Shown in pieces: positions 1 to 10,772 of a stretch of DNA of 64,000 nt. Under the pieces are notes generated by a model that had not been told where the DNA came from, made no database searches, and saw nothing but the letters and a program-made list of their open reading frames with translations. Numbering within the stretch: position 1 is the stretch's first letter; each line of letters opens with the position of its first letter. Position numbers and translations under genes: made by a program. The DNA is from Gonocerus acuteangulatus (lineage: Eukaryota; Arthropoda; Insecta; Hemiptera; Coreidae), in contig OX328124.1 in the NCBI GenBank assembly GCA_946811695.1, positions 32,053,648 to 32,117,647 on the forward strand, read 5' to 3'.

Positions 1-136
1 TTCTTGTGTTGCCGACCCTTCCAGGTCAGATTGTAAATCCTACCTTTCAAGACTGGTGGAACCAAAATATAACTGTCAGGGTTCGGTCACTGCTACTTAA
101 TAAAACTACATTTTATCGTAAAAATGGTTTTATTGT

Positions 137-175
137 GCCGACGTTTCGGCTTGAACTTCAAGCCTTCATCAGGGC
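137..175 (-). ncRNA. Hammerhead ribozyme-like motif (type I, minimal)
   Basis: Read on the minus strand, the core is CTGATGA (172-166), a stem-II hairpin of GGCTTGA/TCAAGCC type, GAAAC (147-143) and the cleavage triplet GTC (142-140). The flanking GCC and GGC can pair as stem I. Stem III would be only the self-complementary ACGT, as expected for the minimal hammerheads known from Penelope-like retroelements, which fold best as dimers. No retroelement ORF is seen next to it, so this is a solo or truncated copy. Assigned by motif only; self-cleavage is not shown. Confidence 0.65.
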
Positions 176-225
176 TGTAAATACAAGTAGGACATATTTA
201 ACACTAATATATGCACATATCTATG

Positions 226-228
<3 letters not shown>

Positions 229-281
<53 letters not shown>

Positions 282-345
282 TAATATATATATATTTATA
301 TATATGCATATACACATACACATATACACGCACACATATGTACAT
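229..345. repeat. (AT)n microsatellite with imperfect AC/AT tail
   Basis: Pure alternating AT to about 275, then interrupted by C to give ACATAT-type repeats. The spurious Tyr/Ile reading frames here are repeat translations. Confidence 0.9.
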
Positions 346-440
346 ATATATGCCCACATACCTACACATATGGGGTATGTATTATTAAGTAGCAGTGACC
401 TAACCCGGACAATCCCTACCTTGCATCATCAACGGTCAAC

Positions 441-560
441 GATCTCCTCTCAACAAAATAATAACTGCTTCTATTTTAATCTTTCGAAATTAGACTAGGG
501 ATAAGAACGGAACCGCGCTAAGATGAGGCAGTTCCTGCGAGTCGGACTTTTTGTATATTG
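441..560 (+). repeat. Interspersed repeat Y, copy 1
   Basis: About 115 bp ending in the block GGAACCGCGCTAAGATGA, then CAGTTCCTGCGAG and CGGACTTTT. The same block recurs at about 4020-4130 (+), 4365-4480 (-), 24400-24500 (+, diverged) and 47227-47330 (-). Class unknown; no coding capacity. Confidence 0.6.
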
Positions 561-1142
561 CAATGGATTTCACTTATATTCGTCCTTGAATCCATTGCAT
601 AATAAAAAGCCAGGTTTATTTATTTTGAGTTGTCGGATTCCTCCATTATAATATAATGTATATTGTACATTCTTTTCAATGATCATTATTATTGGTGTCT
701 TCTAATGTTACAATGACATGTAATTTTAATTTTTAGTAAACATTTTACTTAAAACTACAAACATGCAGTCCATCTCCAAACGGTACATATGTTGAAAAAA
801 CTCTCAAAATTCATTAAGTGCTTTCTATTGAAATAGTTTTCATTTTGGTTGGCAATATTAAGTAAAGGCCGGAAAAACCTTAATAATTACTACTTTTGGC
901 TCCAAGATTTTATATATCCACATATAATAATACCATGTTCTTAAATTGGACTTTTCGATTCATATAGTGGTATAGAGCATTATGTCCTGTTCCCATAAAT
1001 AACGAAAAAAATACTGTGAAAAATTAAATCATGTCATGTTTTCATTGAAGGTAAAAGACACCATTTGGAGGACTTGGTTTTGTTTGACTATGATCAATAC
1101 TTCCAATTACGTATTACTGTCAATAACAAAATGAAAAGGTTT
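561..1142. other. Non-coding stretch, nothing recognised
   Basis: AT-rich sequence with stops in all frames; no splice-bounded coding segment, tRNA or clear repeat was seen. Confidence 0.5.
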
Positions 1143-2295
1143 TGTAGCACCACAGACGTAAACTGACTGACAACACCGTAACCTGACTGTCAACAATGTG
1201 AAGGTTACGTGGGGTTAGTCAGTGTTGCCGGTGCCACAATAATTTATTAATTAATATTTAAATTTCTTCTTTATTTTCTCCTTCACACATCACGTCGGGC
1301 TCAAAGCAGAACCCCTCGAAGACATCTCCGCAACAACAGTTGCTTCAGCTCTCTACAGGACATGGATCTGTAGATTCGGCGTCCCTGCCCGGATCGCAAC
1401 TGACCATCCGAGTTTTTAAGCGAACTATTCAACAGGCTCCTGAACTTACTCGGCTCACGTCGCTGTAGAACTACAGCATACCACCCACAGTCCAACGGGG
1501 TTGTGGAGAGAAGGCACAGGACCCTGAAGACTGCCCTCACTGCACATCTTATCGACTCAAACTCTTGGACAGAACTGCTACCCACAGTCCTCGTAGGCTT
1601 GAGAGAAGCACTAAGAGAGAACAACTCCACAAGTGCTGCTGAGTTGACATATGGGCAGCAGCCCTTACGGCTGCCCGGAGAACTATTAGAGTCAACCCCT
1701 CAACCCGAAAAGCCACATGGCTTCCTTTTCAATCTTCGTGAGCACTTCAAACGCCTCCAACCCTCCCCACACAGGGCAATTCAAGCACAAACCTTTGTTC
1801 CCAAGGACTTACAGACCTGCTCACACATCTTCCTGCGGGATGACGCCACCAGGAAGCCACTTACACCACCGTACTCTGGCCGCATCCTGTTCTGCAGAGA
1901 GGGGATAAGACCTATGTCATCGGTCTCGGCACAATTCGGTCACAATAGACCGCCTGAAATCAGCCCACATCCTGCAAGACATCACCAGCACTACCACCAC
2001 AACACCAACCAGTCCACCTATTACAAAACCTCAAGCAAAACCTTATGACAATGCCGCCGCCACAGAAGCTGATAAGCCTTCATCTGTAAAGATGTCACGA
2101 CGTGGACGCCTCATCAGATTTCCTGTCCGCTTCTGTGACGCTGCCATTGGGGGGGGGGGTGATGTAGCACCACAAACGTAAACAACACCGGGGTTGCAAC
2201 ACCGTAACCAGACTGTCAACACTGGGAAGGTTACGTGGGGTTAGTCAGTCTTGCCGGTGTCACAATAATTTATTAATTAATATTTAAATTTCTTC
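1143..2295 (+). mobile_element. Gypsy-type LTR retrotransposon remnant with short LTRs
   Basis: Two direct repeats beginning TGTAGCACCACA (1143-1269 and 2163-2295, roughly 130 bp each, with small indels) flank about 890 bp of internal sequence. The second repeat is immediately preceded by a run of G (2150-2159), the expected polypurine tract. The interior holds only the end of pol (integrase), so gag, protease, RT and most of RNase H have been deleted. The repeats both end near ATTTCTTC; no target-site duplication could be fixed. Confidence 0.7.
1290..2150 (+). pseudogene. Integrase C-terminal half of Gypsy-type pol, broken
   Basis: A first segment (about 1290-1410) reads as the integrase core around the second catalytic Asp (RFGVPARIATDH). 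After a frameshift the block HPQSNGVVERRHRTLK follows, carrying the third catalytic residue (Glu of VVERRHR) around 1480-1540. The open frame then runs to about 1905 with the Gypsy-typical TYGQQPLRLPGELL, shifts again, and ends near RLIRFPVRF just before the G-run. Integrase inserts cDNA into chromosomes; this copy has no intact D,D-35-E domain and no upstream RT, so it cannot be functional. Confidence 0.7.
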
Positions 2296-2579
2296 CCGGG
2301 GCTTTGAGGTAACCCAAAAATTACCTAGCCAAATTTAAGTTTGGTGTTTAAAAAGTGCGACCATGTGGTGCCTATTTTCGGTGTGACTTTTTTTGGACTT
2401 TCATTAAATTATTATTTCATTTCTGGCAGTGGACCGTTTATTTATTATTTCATTTATACTCAAGAAGTCAATTATTATTATTTTTCCTTTATAAGCCATT
2501 TATTCTTCATTATATAGATATTTATTTTTTAAACAGTTTATTTTATTTTTACCTGACACTCCTCTGAAGTCTGTTCGCT

Positions 2580-3385
2580 CATTTCTGGCTTCCCTAATGG
2601 TCCGATTGTGATGAAATTTGGTACAAAAATCCATCGTCCAATTTGAAAGGTCAACTTCGTTAACCAGCAAAATCCGCCTACTGGAAGATGGCGTTTGGGG
2701 CGAAATTCGCGCAAAAAAATCGTAACGCTTACGTTTTTTAGTTCATAAGCTTCAAAGTACTCGTTTTATATGATTCCTGGGCTAGGAAAACGAATGAAAC
2801 CATTTTCAAGGCGATAGCTTTAACCGTTTTCGAGAAAATTGGAAAAATATTTTTTGAATACCGTTTTTGGTTTGGGTACTTAGAATCATGGGATTTAGTT
2901 GAAACATTTTCTGCATGTTCTACTTTCATCAAAACTAATATGTTGAAATTTTGGTTACGTTTGGAGTTAAGGAAGGGTTAGAATAAAATATTTTATTAAC
3001 AGACATAAAAAGTTTTAGTAACTTTGTTTACTTTCCTTCATATCTCGAAAAAGGTTGAGAATCTTGGTAAACGGAAGAATACCATTATAAAGCTTATTAA
3101 ATGCTCTAAAAAAAAAGGTTCTAATGAAAGTTTTGATTAGGCGATGTCAATCGGAGAAATAAGAGCTTAAAACTTTAAAGTAATTGATTTCGCTTATTCG
3201 AACTGTTCTTTTTGTCTGTTTTTTATTCCTTGTTATTTTTTAATTGCTTATTGTTGGGTAATGTATTTGAAAATAAAACAGGTTAAGAAAAATAAGAAAA
3301 ACAATTTAATGTTAGGGATATGGATTTCCAAGATATATAGCTTTTCAACTGCCTAGCGTCCTTCCTAGGGAGGGTTCATTGTCTT
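2580..3385 (+). repeat. Interspersed repeat X, first tandem unit
   Basis: Contains ATGAAATTTGGTACAAAAAT near 2611 and a block from about 2870 (TACTTAGAAT...) that is repeated about 518 bp downstream. A minus-strand relative lies at about 47480-47980 and partial relatives at 23735-23965 and 60525-60650. Class unknown; no conserved ORF. Confidence 0.6.
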
Positions 3386-3860
3386 TGATTTTGGTACTTA
3401 GAATTATGGTCTACAGTTAAAACATTTTCTGCATGTTCGAGTTTCATCAACACTAATATGTTGAAATTTTTGTTACGTTTAGAGTAAAGGAAGGGTTAGA
3501 ATAAAATATTTTATTAACAGACAAAAAAAGTTTTGGTAACTTTGTATAATTTCGTTAGTATCTCGAAAACCGTTGACAATCTTGTGAAGCGGAAGATAAC
3601 CATTCGGAAGCTTACTAAATGCTCTACAAAAAAGGCTCTGAAGAAAGTTTTAATTAGGCGATGTCAATCGGAGAAAAAAGTGCTTAAAGCTCTAAATTAA
3701 TTGATTTCGTTTATTCCAATGGTTCTTTTTGTCTGTTTTATTTCTTGTTATTTTTTAATTGCTTATAGTTGGATAATGTATTTGACAATAAAACTGGTTA
3801 AGTAAAATAACAAAAACAATTTATTGTTAGAAATATAGATTGCCAAGATTCCAAGACCTT
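3386..3860 (+). repeat. Interspersed repeat X, second tandem unit
   Basis: Near-copy of 2870-3290 at an offset of about 518 bp (shared GGAAGGGTTAGAATAAAATA and TTAGGCGATGTCAATCGGAG), with scattered substitutions, so the duplication is not recent. Confidence 0.6.
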
Positions 3861-4009
3861 GTCACTAGCGGGTCCGTTTCTAGTGTAGCCGACCCTTCCA
3901 GGTAAGATTGCAAATCATGACCTTTCAAGACTTTACTACTCACAGGAATGGCGTTAGTGACCTTAAGGGTTGACACGCCATTATAATATTTAATTAAAAA
4001 AAAAAGACT

Positions 4010-4130
4010 GGTGGAACCAAAATAATAACTGCTTCTATTTTAATCTTTCCAAATTAGACTAGGGATATGAACGGAACCGCGCTAAGATGATGCAGTTCCT
4101 GCGAGACGGACTTTTGTCTGTTTTTTCGTT
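4010..4130 (+). repeat. Interspersed repeat Y, copy 2
   Basis: Same GGAACCGCGCTAAGATGA block as at 441-560. Upstream, GCCGACCCTTCCAGGT (about 3888) also matches the start of the window (positions 10-27), so both stretches belong to one larger repeat unit. Confidence 0.6.
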
Positions 4131-4364
4131 ATAAGGAGTCGATTTTTACCGAAATTACGACATATATTACCTTATCGAAAACTGTCTCAGCTCCACTCTC
4201 TTGTTCGACTTATACTGTAATACAATGATTTATTTCCTCTACTGGCGACTTCATTATCAGTTTGGAGGCGAGATAATAGTTATCAGCGGTCAGATATAAA
4301 GCAACCAAGTGGAGTAAAGAAGATATAGTTAAGTTCGAACAGGAATTCGAAATTAAATAATAAT

Positions 4365-4480
4365 TTAAAAAGTCGGAATCACAGGAACTGCGCCATTTTA
4401 GCACGTTTCCGCTCATATTCCTAATGCCACTAGTAAAGGAATAGAAGCAGTTATTGATATAGTTTTGGTCTTCCATGAAA
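4365..4480 (-). repeat. Interspersed repeat Y, copy 3
   Basis: Reverse-orientation relative of the Y block (CAGGAACTGC, GGAATAGAAGCAGTTATTG), diverged. Confidence 0.5.
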
Positions 4481-5262
4481 TCTGATGGAGATGGAAAATG
4501 TTAGGCACCGCAATCCTCTTTCTCAACGGTCGCTCGAGGAAAACTTTATTACCAATACGTTTCTCATTATCTTACCTAATTTTACTACAAAACTTACCGC
4601 AATTAAGAAGTGAGGTAAACAGAGACAAAATCTCGTTCAAAATAACGGAATTACCACTTTCGGTATTTCAAGGTCTTATTTCTCTGATTGGCACCCACTT
4701 GTCGAAAATAACTTGTGAACCATTTAGTTAGCTTTCGAATGGTCACATTCCTCTTACCATGATTTATTATCTGTTTTCAAGATATTTAAGAAAATATACG
4801 AACTTTTATATACGGACTTATCTATTTAAATTTTGGAATGATCTCATTCCACTCATTATGATTTTGCAACCTGTTTTGGACATTTTTTAAAAGAAAGGTC
4901 CAAAACGCTTCTATTGATAATTTTCTTTGATCCTCTACTCCAAACGTCATATCATCAACGAAAAACATACTACTAGCTCTGATAAGTTGTTTAGACTGCT
5001 TAATGTACACTAGAACAAACGAAAACGATAGCGGATGTAACGGTACTTTTACTACCGAAACGACGACTTAAATAATATACAACCTCAACTAAGGCTTGTA
5101 CATTACCCTACAAATCCAAAGTATACCAAAGTCTACCTGTGTGACCCATAGAAGGGCAACGATCTTTGAAGGGTCACACATTTTACCTGCATCTGCATAA
5201 CGCTCATACAAAGCATACTCAAACAAAATACCTGTTGGGGGAAAGAACATACTAAACTATAT
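4481..5262. other. Non-coding stretch
   Basis: Short open frames here have no recognisable domain, splice borders or codon pattern. I see no gene. Confidence 0.4.
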
Positions 5263-5263
5263 T

Positions 5264-5272
5264 TATATATAC

Positions 5273-5355
<83 letters not shown>
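5264..5355. repeat. (AT)n microsatellite
   Basis: About 90 bp of alternating AT with a few C interruptions. Confidence 0.9.
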
Positions 5356-5358
<3 letters not shown>

Positions 5359-6549
5359 GTTGATTCAGGTCTAAGTAGCCAAACTCTAGGAGATGATTGT
5401 AGACATCATTTCCAACAAAAAATTTCATTTGAAGTATGGTCCAATTCCGAAAGGAAAAGGATCTATGTCCAATTTTCTGTTTTTTAACGTAATTATGTTT
5501 TTTAATGAATAAGAAAGGATTGATCAAAAACTATTCAAAATAATTAAATTCTAATTATTCCATCATAAAATAGACAATATTTCCTTTAAAAAAACAGTAA
5601 TTTAATTCACTAAAACCATTATTAAAATATACTTTCTGGGCGTCCAATAACGCACTTCTGTTTTTATCAATGAATCAGAGGTTTTTCTCGATTTTTTTCC
5701 TCGGCCCCTAACGGGGTGCAGATTCAATGCTAACATGAAAACTTCTACATTTAGTAAGCATTAAATTCATGCACATTAAGTGGAGGTTTATTGAGGGATA
5801 AATTGTACGATTTGCTCTCTTTTGTGAAAAAAATGTGGAATGTAGTTTTGTTACTTTCAAATACCTTGTGCGAAGAAATTAAACATTATTCATTTTTTAT
5901 TGGCCAAACTATGGGAATCCATTGTCCAGTCCAAAAGCATAAAAAAGTAACTGAAAGAAATGATTGGAAAAGTTTTTCATTTGGGAGCTATGTTACATTT
6001 TGTGTTTTCATTGATATATCTTTTACACGATATAGCTGGGACTAAAATATTTGCTAATATATTTGAAACTGGCCGAAATTGCTATTGGACCTATATCAAC
6101 TTGGACAGTGGATCCATCCACTTTCTAACAGCACCGCTGCTGTTTGCAGGACAGCAATCCATCAGAAATCACGAATCTATGTGCAAGCGGAACGTCTTTG
6201 AATGCAATAGGTCGATCGTGTAGAAGGAGGTTTAAAAATATGTTGAATCGAACATGTCGGGAATCAGAATTGGATAAAGAAGATATCCGTCCTCAATTCC
6301 GCACCATATGTTCACTTGGAGCTGATACTGATTGTGTGATCTTCACAGTGCATAAGGATTCACATGAGACCAAGCAACGTCCTCCTTACATATTTTACCA
6401 ATTAAATAAAAATTTAGGGATGGGGGGCTAACAGGAAACAGAGATTATTGATGAACGTTATATTTATATTTTAATGTACTCTATTTGGTTAATCGAATGG
6501 AAGCACTTCCAAGGCGATATATTTAATCATTTTGTGTGTAAAATGTATA

Positions 6550-6775
6550 AAGGCCTATTCACGCTAGACCGTGACGGGTCCGGGCCGGGCCCCGGACGGG
6601 GCACGGACGGGACACGGTGAAACAATCACACCACTGTTTTTAATGGACTAGTTCACGCTAGACCGTGCCGGGTCCGGGCCGGGGCCGTGCCGAGCCCGTG
6701 TCCCGGCCGGGCCCTGGTGAGAAAGGGAGGTAGGCATTCTTTCCCGTCCGGGCCCGGCCCGGGCCGGCTCCCTCT
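6550..6775. repeat. GC-rich interspersed repeat (MITE-like)
   Basis: A sharply GC-rich island in AT-rich DNA. TTCACGCTAGACCGTG occurs twice, 93-95 bp apart (about 6559 and 6653), each followed by runs built from GGGTCCGGGCC, GGCACGG and CCGTGTCCCG, which can pair with each other. The composition resembles GC-rich non-autonomous DNA transposons of insects, but no terminal duplication was defined. Confidence 0.5.
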
Positions 6776-6795
6776 TTTGTTTGTTTATTTATTTA

Positions 6796-8000
6796 TTTAA
6801 CTAGCTGAATCCGCGAACTTCGTACCGCCTAAATAGCTACGCATCTTCGGAAACAACTACGTATTTATTCGGGGAGTGTCACAGGATGGTTCAAAATCGT
6901 CTATCAGATGCCTGTCTGTCAGTTTTTTCCTTATACAAATACACACAGTTTGGCCAATTTTGACTACACTTTGCACAAAGGTAGGTTTTTAACCGGGAAG
7001 TGGCTTAGACTAGGTCAAAATCTTCAATCAGCTGTCTGTATGTCTGTTTTTTCATTATAGGAATGTACACCGTTTGATCAATTGTGACTAAACTAGAGAC
7101 ACAGATGGGTCTTTATACTTGAAGAATCTTAGGCTAGTTCAAAATCGTCTATCAGCTGTTTTCCTAACTGTTTATTCCTTAAACAAATCCACATGATTTG
7201 ACAGTTTATGATCAAACTTGGCACACAGGACAGGTAGGTCTTGGCCCGGGAAATGGCATAGACTATGTCAACATCGTCTATCAGCTGTCTCTCTGCATTT
7301 TTGTGCCTTACAAAAAATGCACACCATTTGAACGATTTCGACCAACATTGGAACACAAGTAAGTATATTTCCGGGAAGTGTCACAGGCTAGGTCCAAATA
7401 GTCCATCAGCTGCCTTTCTGCATTTTGTTCACAAATTGACAACATTTGACCGTTTTTGATCAAACTTGGCACACAGGTAGGTCCTAGTCGGGGAAGGGGC
7501 CTAGACTAGGTCAACATCGTCTATCAGCTGTCTCTCAGAATTTTTATTCCTTACACATATTCCTACCACTTCAACAATTATGACCAAAATTGATAGACAG
7601 GTAGATATATTCTTCCAGGAAATGGCATGGACTAGGTCAACATCGTCTATCAGCTGTATCTCTGCATTTTGTTCTATACACAAATTGAGAACATTTGATC
7701 TATTTTGACCAAAATTGGCACACAGGTAGGTCTTGTTCGGGGAAATGACATGGACTAGGTCAACATCGTCTATCAGCTGTCTCTCTGCATTTTGTTTTAT
7801 ACACAAATTGAGAACATTTGATCTATTTTGACCAAAATTGGCACACAGGTAGGTCTTGTTCGGGGAAATGACATAGACTAGTTCAACATCGTCAATCAGC
7901 TGTCTGTCTGCATTTCGTTCTATACAAAAAATGACCGTTTTTGATCAAACTTGGCACACAGGTAGGTCATGGTCCGGGGAATGCACTGGTCTTGATAGGA
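6796..8000. repeat. Repeat family R, copy 1, with about nine tandem units of ~124 bp
   Basis: Starts with CTAGCTGAATCCGCGAACTT, a relative of the CTAGCTG(T/A)TACCCG opening seen at 9780, 33633 and 49975. The block ATCGTCTATCAGCTGTCT recurs near 6891, 7017, 7138, 7268, 7392, 7511, 7637, 7760 and 7881, i.e. every 119-130 bp, each followed by ACCAAAATTGGCACACAGGT-like sequence. The last units (from 7511) are most alike. The apparent ORF at 7501-7806 is a translation of the repeat. Confidence 0.75.
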
Positions 8001-8139
8001 GAATGGAATAATACATAAGACGTTTTGTACTTTTTGCTCCATCAGAAAGCCTTCATTTCTTCTGATAATCATCATGTGGGGTATCAAATAAATCGTCGTG
8101 GCAAGGAAAACCTATATTTTAAGGTGTAAGATACATTTC

Positions 8140-8465
8140 GACGCATCCTAACAACAACAGTTGTGAATGTTGTAAATAAAGTCGTTGGGGTTAACTGTAT
8201 AATATACTTGAAAGCAGAAACTAAGTTTTTTAAAGTCGAGTCATCTAAATTACAAAGTTTAGGATCATAAGCCCAAAACGTATCGTCTTTGTTCGTATCT
8301 TTTTCTTCAGGGTCTTATACACTTTCCCTATTGTGATTTTTATCCTCGGGATAAGGTTCCTGTGTTTCATAGTGCATTAGTTTAGTTAAGAGAGCAATCA
8401 ATTTGTCCTCTAGAGTACTGTCATTTAGAAGAGCTTCTAGCTTTTCTAGTCTAGTGATTACATGT
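8140..8465 (-). pseudogene. Decayed coding fragment, unknown protein
   Basis: On the minus strand one frame stays open for about 100 codons with a single TAA. It reads as a charged, leucine-rich stretch (TRLEKLEALLNDSTLEDKLI near 8460-8400) and later KDDTFWAYDPKLCNLDDSTL. Amino-acid use is protein-like, unlike neighbouring DNA. Together with 8868-9010 it may be one disrupted gene or transposon ORF. No family was recognised. Confidence 0.35.
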
Positions 8466-8639
8466 AGAAAGGTATGCTACTTATTGGTATCTAATATCAA
8501 GCAGTAAGGAGCTTTATGCAGAATCCAAAGGCCCTGGTTTTATATGAAGTACTGGTTGGCCCAAAAATAATGGTCATCCGTTGACCAGATGATTCTCGAA
8601 TGCGAGATCAGAAAAAATAACACCCACATTAAAGCCCGC

Positions 8640-8750
8640 AGAATTGACCTTGAAATTGCATCACCATCCCATAGTGGGAATTGAACCTACTACCCTTTGG
8701 CTCGGAATATTAAGTTCTTAAGCTTTAACAAATTGTTGCTGGTTCATTGA
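8640..8750 (-). repeat. SINE family C, diverged head
   Basis: On the minus strand it carries a B-box GGTTCAATTCC and aligns with the tRNA-like head of the element at 46379. It is inserted between the two decayed coding fragments at 8140-8465 and 8868-9010. Confidence 0.5.
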
Positions 8751-8867
8751 CTTAATTCACGACATTCATTAGACAGATAAACGTCACTTTCTCCTGAAGA
8801 AATTTCGGTGTCAGTATCAAAATCTGAATTGTTATTAGAATAATTTTCTTTTTATTTACCACTTTTT

Positions 8868-9010
8868 AAGGAAGGGGTTCGTTTGTGTATGTTTTCTTAC
8901 GTTTAGAGTGTGGCTTTTGTTTTACTTTTTCACTTTCAATAGTTATCTTTACAGGAATATCTGTCGGAATACGAGTTTTCCCTTTAGGCCGGCCCCTATT
9001 TGACATTTTC
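8868..9010 (-). pseudogene. AT-hook-like N-terminal coding fragment
   Basis: Minus-strand ATG at about 9010 opens a 45-codon frame starting MSNRGRPKGKTR, which contains the AT-hook core RGRPKGK, followed by a Lys-rich segment (KQKPHSKRKK) and a stop. A following frame contains SDFDTDTEISSGESD, an acidic stretch. It lies upstream (in the minus sense) of the decayed frame at 8140-8465. Probably the N-terminus of a transposon-encoded or duplicated DNA-binding protein; the family is not recognised. Confidence 0.35.
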
Positions 9011-9648
9011 CTAGTCTGCACTTTTCGATGACGTCTTACAACTTCAAGTGGAACGATAAGGGGCGATAGGACTGAACTGCTACACTGAAGATTAATAAAG
9101 CCAGCTTGAACTTATTTAATTTATTATTTTTTAAATTCTTTGAAAAATTGAAGCAACCAATATTAATTTAAAAGATATTGTTGCAGAAGAACAAAAAACA
9201 TGAATTATGTAAAAATCACTCAGGTGTGTTGTACCTTTGACCTGGTCAAAGATACAACACCTAGTCGTGGTCAGAGGTACAACACACTGGTAGTGCAAAT
9301 TATAAAGCATGCTAAAAATGTTAGGGTTAAGATAAATCAATTTCAGAAGCTACACCATGTTTCTTATTGTAATAGCTACTTTGTCAAATGATTTCCATCT
9401 AAAAAGACATAATACAAAAAAAATTATTAGGCAAACCGTTATCAATAAATAACTTACATTTTTATAATAAAAATGGATAAGTATTTTTTGCAAGAATATT
9501 CTTAGACTTGAACTATCCAAAGTAGGTTACACAAGCCCTTCAGTGAAGGAGCTAAACACTAATCACACCAAAATTTATAAAATGTTGCTACGTGCCGCGA
9601 CAGCCCCGGTGGTCAAAGGTACAAGATGGTCAGAGGTACAACACCTTC

Positions 9649-9780
<132 letters not shown>

Positions 9781-10180
9781 TAGCTGTTACCCGGCGATCC
9801 ATGCTACACCTTCTTTCTTTATATAGAACAGCCTAAATAAATTAGGAACAAAATAAGTATTATTAAAATATAATAACACGGATCTGTAACTGTTTTGAGC
9901 CCGTGACCTCTCAACTGTGATTCCTAGACGACTTTGACCTACCCTATCACACCGACGTATCAAGACATACATGTATGCCAAGTTTGGTAAAAATCGGTCT
10001 AACGGTGTGGATTTGTATAAGGCACAAACGTACAGACAGACAGCTGGAATTTTTTTTTGACCTAGTCTAGGAGATTTCTCGAATCAAGACCTATCATTAT
10101 TCTAAGTTTGATCAAAATCGGTCAAACGGTGTGGATTTGTATAAGTAACAAACAAAATGACAGACAGACAGAGATATATG
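9781..10180 (+). repeat. Repeat family R, copy 2
   Basis: Begins TAGCTGTTACCCGGCGATCC and contains two copies of CAAGTTTGGTAAAAATCGGT / GGTGTGGATTTGTATAAG about 120 bp apart, then ACAGACAGACAG. The same order is seen at 33633-33966. Unclassified; this looks like a 5'-truncated or non-autonomous arthropod element. Confidence 0.6.
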
Positions 10181-10526
10181 GGGGCGAGGTTAGCTCAGTG
10201 GTAGAGTCCTGGACTAATAAGCTGGAGGCCTGAGTTCAAATCTCGAGCAAGCACTAAAGATTTTTTCTTCTAGTGTGTTCGTTCATGGTTTGAATTCGGC
10301 ATCCCTGACCGTCCCTAGTCCAACACAGCATTTAATTAATTTAAAAATGGGTACCTTGGTTGGTGCTAATGACTCTAACAGTCGAAGCAGCTAAGAAGAA
10401 AATCAGGTAGCCGGAGCATAGTACTAACCACACTATCTCCCTAGTATGCCGTATGGTCATGAATCAGATACCTCTATAGTATCTGCCCCACAGGGCCCTC
10501 GTGGCCTGTTACGGGGCTGATTTTAT
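10181..10526 (+). repeat. SINE family A, copy 1 (tRNA-derived)
   Basis: Head GGGGCGAGGTTAGCTCAGTG has an A-box and GAGTTCAAATC a B-box. The tRNA-unrelated body includes CCTGACCGTCCCTAG and TATGGTCATGAATCAGATAC and ends GGCCTGTTACGGGGCTGATT. Further copies are at 53377 (+), 20098-20378 (-) and a headless one at 55229. It is inserted at the end of repeat R copy 2. Confidence 0.8.
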
Positions 10527-10533
10527 ATATATT

Positions 10534-10534
<1 letters not shown>

Positions 10535-10599
<65 letters not shown>
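10535..10599. repeat. (AT)n microsatellite
   Basis: Alternating AT directly 3' of the SINE A tail. Confidence 0.9.
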
Positions 10600-10603
<4 letters not shown>

Positions 10604-10671
10604 TTTGAGGTTTCTTCGCTGGGGAGAATTATTTGTGTTAATACGGCATTCTCCAGCGGTCGATTTATTTG

Positions 10672-10711
10672 CGTAATATTTCGCAGAAATCACATTCTGC
10701 TTCTTCAGACG
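10672..10711 (-). ncRNA. Hammerhead ribozyme-like motif of the Penelope-like element
   Basis: On the minus strand: CTGAAGA (10708-10702), stem II GCAGAA/TTCTGC with a short loop, GAAAT (10682-10678), triplet ATT (10677-10675). CGT before and ACG after the core pair as stem I. It lies about 60 bp downstream of the last coding triplet of the Penelope-like ORF on the same strand, the position expected for the ribozyme in the element's terminal repeat. GAAAU instead of GAAAC pairs consistently with the A of the triplet. Confidence 0.6.
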
Positions 10712-10772
10712 GTCCATGGCTTTAATTTTTTTGTATACTTGTTATTTTCTAATAACCTATATATTCGATTGA

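Noticed and set aside
6..369. Open frames at the left edge and over (AT)n tracts (also 5252-5527, 9543-9836, 10532-10717, 44685-45035, 47875-48168, 48797-49042)
   Set aside because: They are Tyr/Ile translations of alternating AT microsatellites and their flanks.
5791..6431. Three overlapping + strand frames (84, 87 and 95 codons)
   Set aside because: The last has some protein-like composition, but there is no recognised domain, splice structure or consistent frame.
7501..7806. 101-codon minus frame with repeated LIDDVDLVH
   Set aside because: It is the ~124-bp tandem repeat read in one frame; the periodicity comes from DNA, not from a protein.
10181..10260. Functional tRNA gene
   Set aside because: A- and B-boxes are present, but there is no acceptor stem, and the sequence continues into a repeated SINE body with copies elsewhere. 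The same holds for 29176, 42900, 46379, 52186 and 53377.
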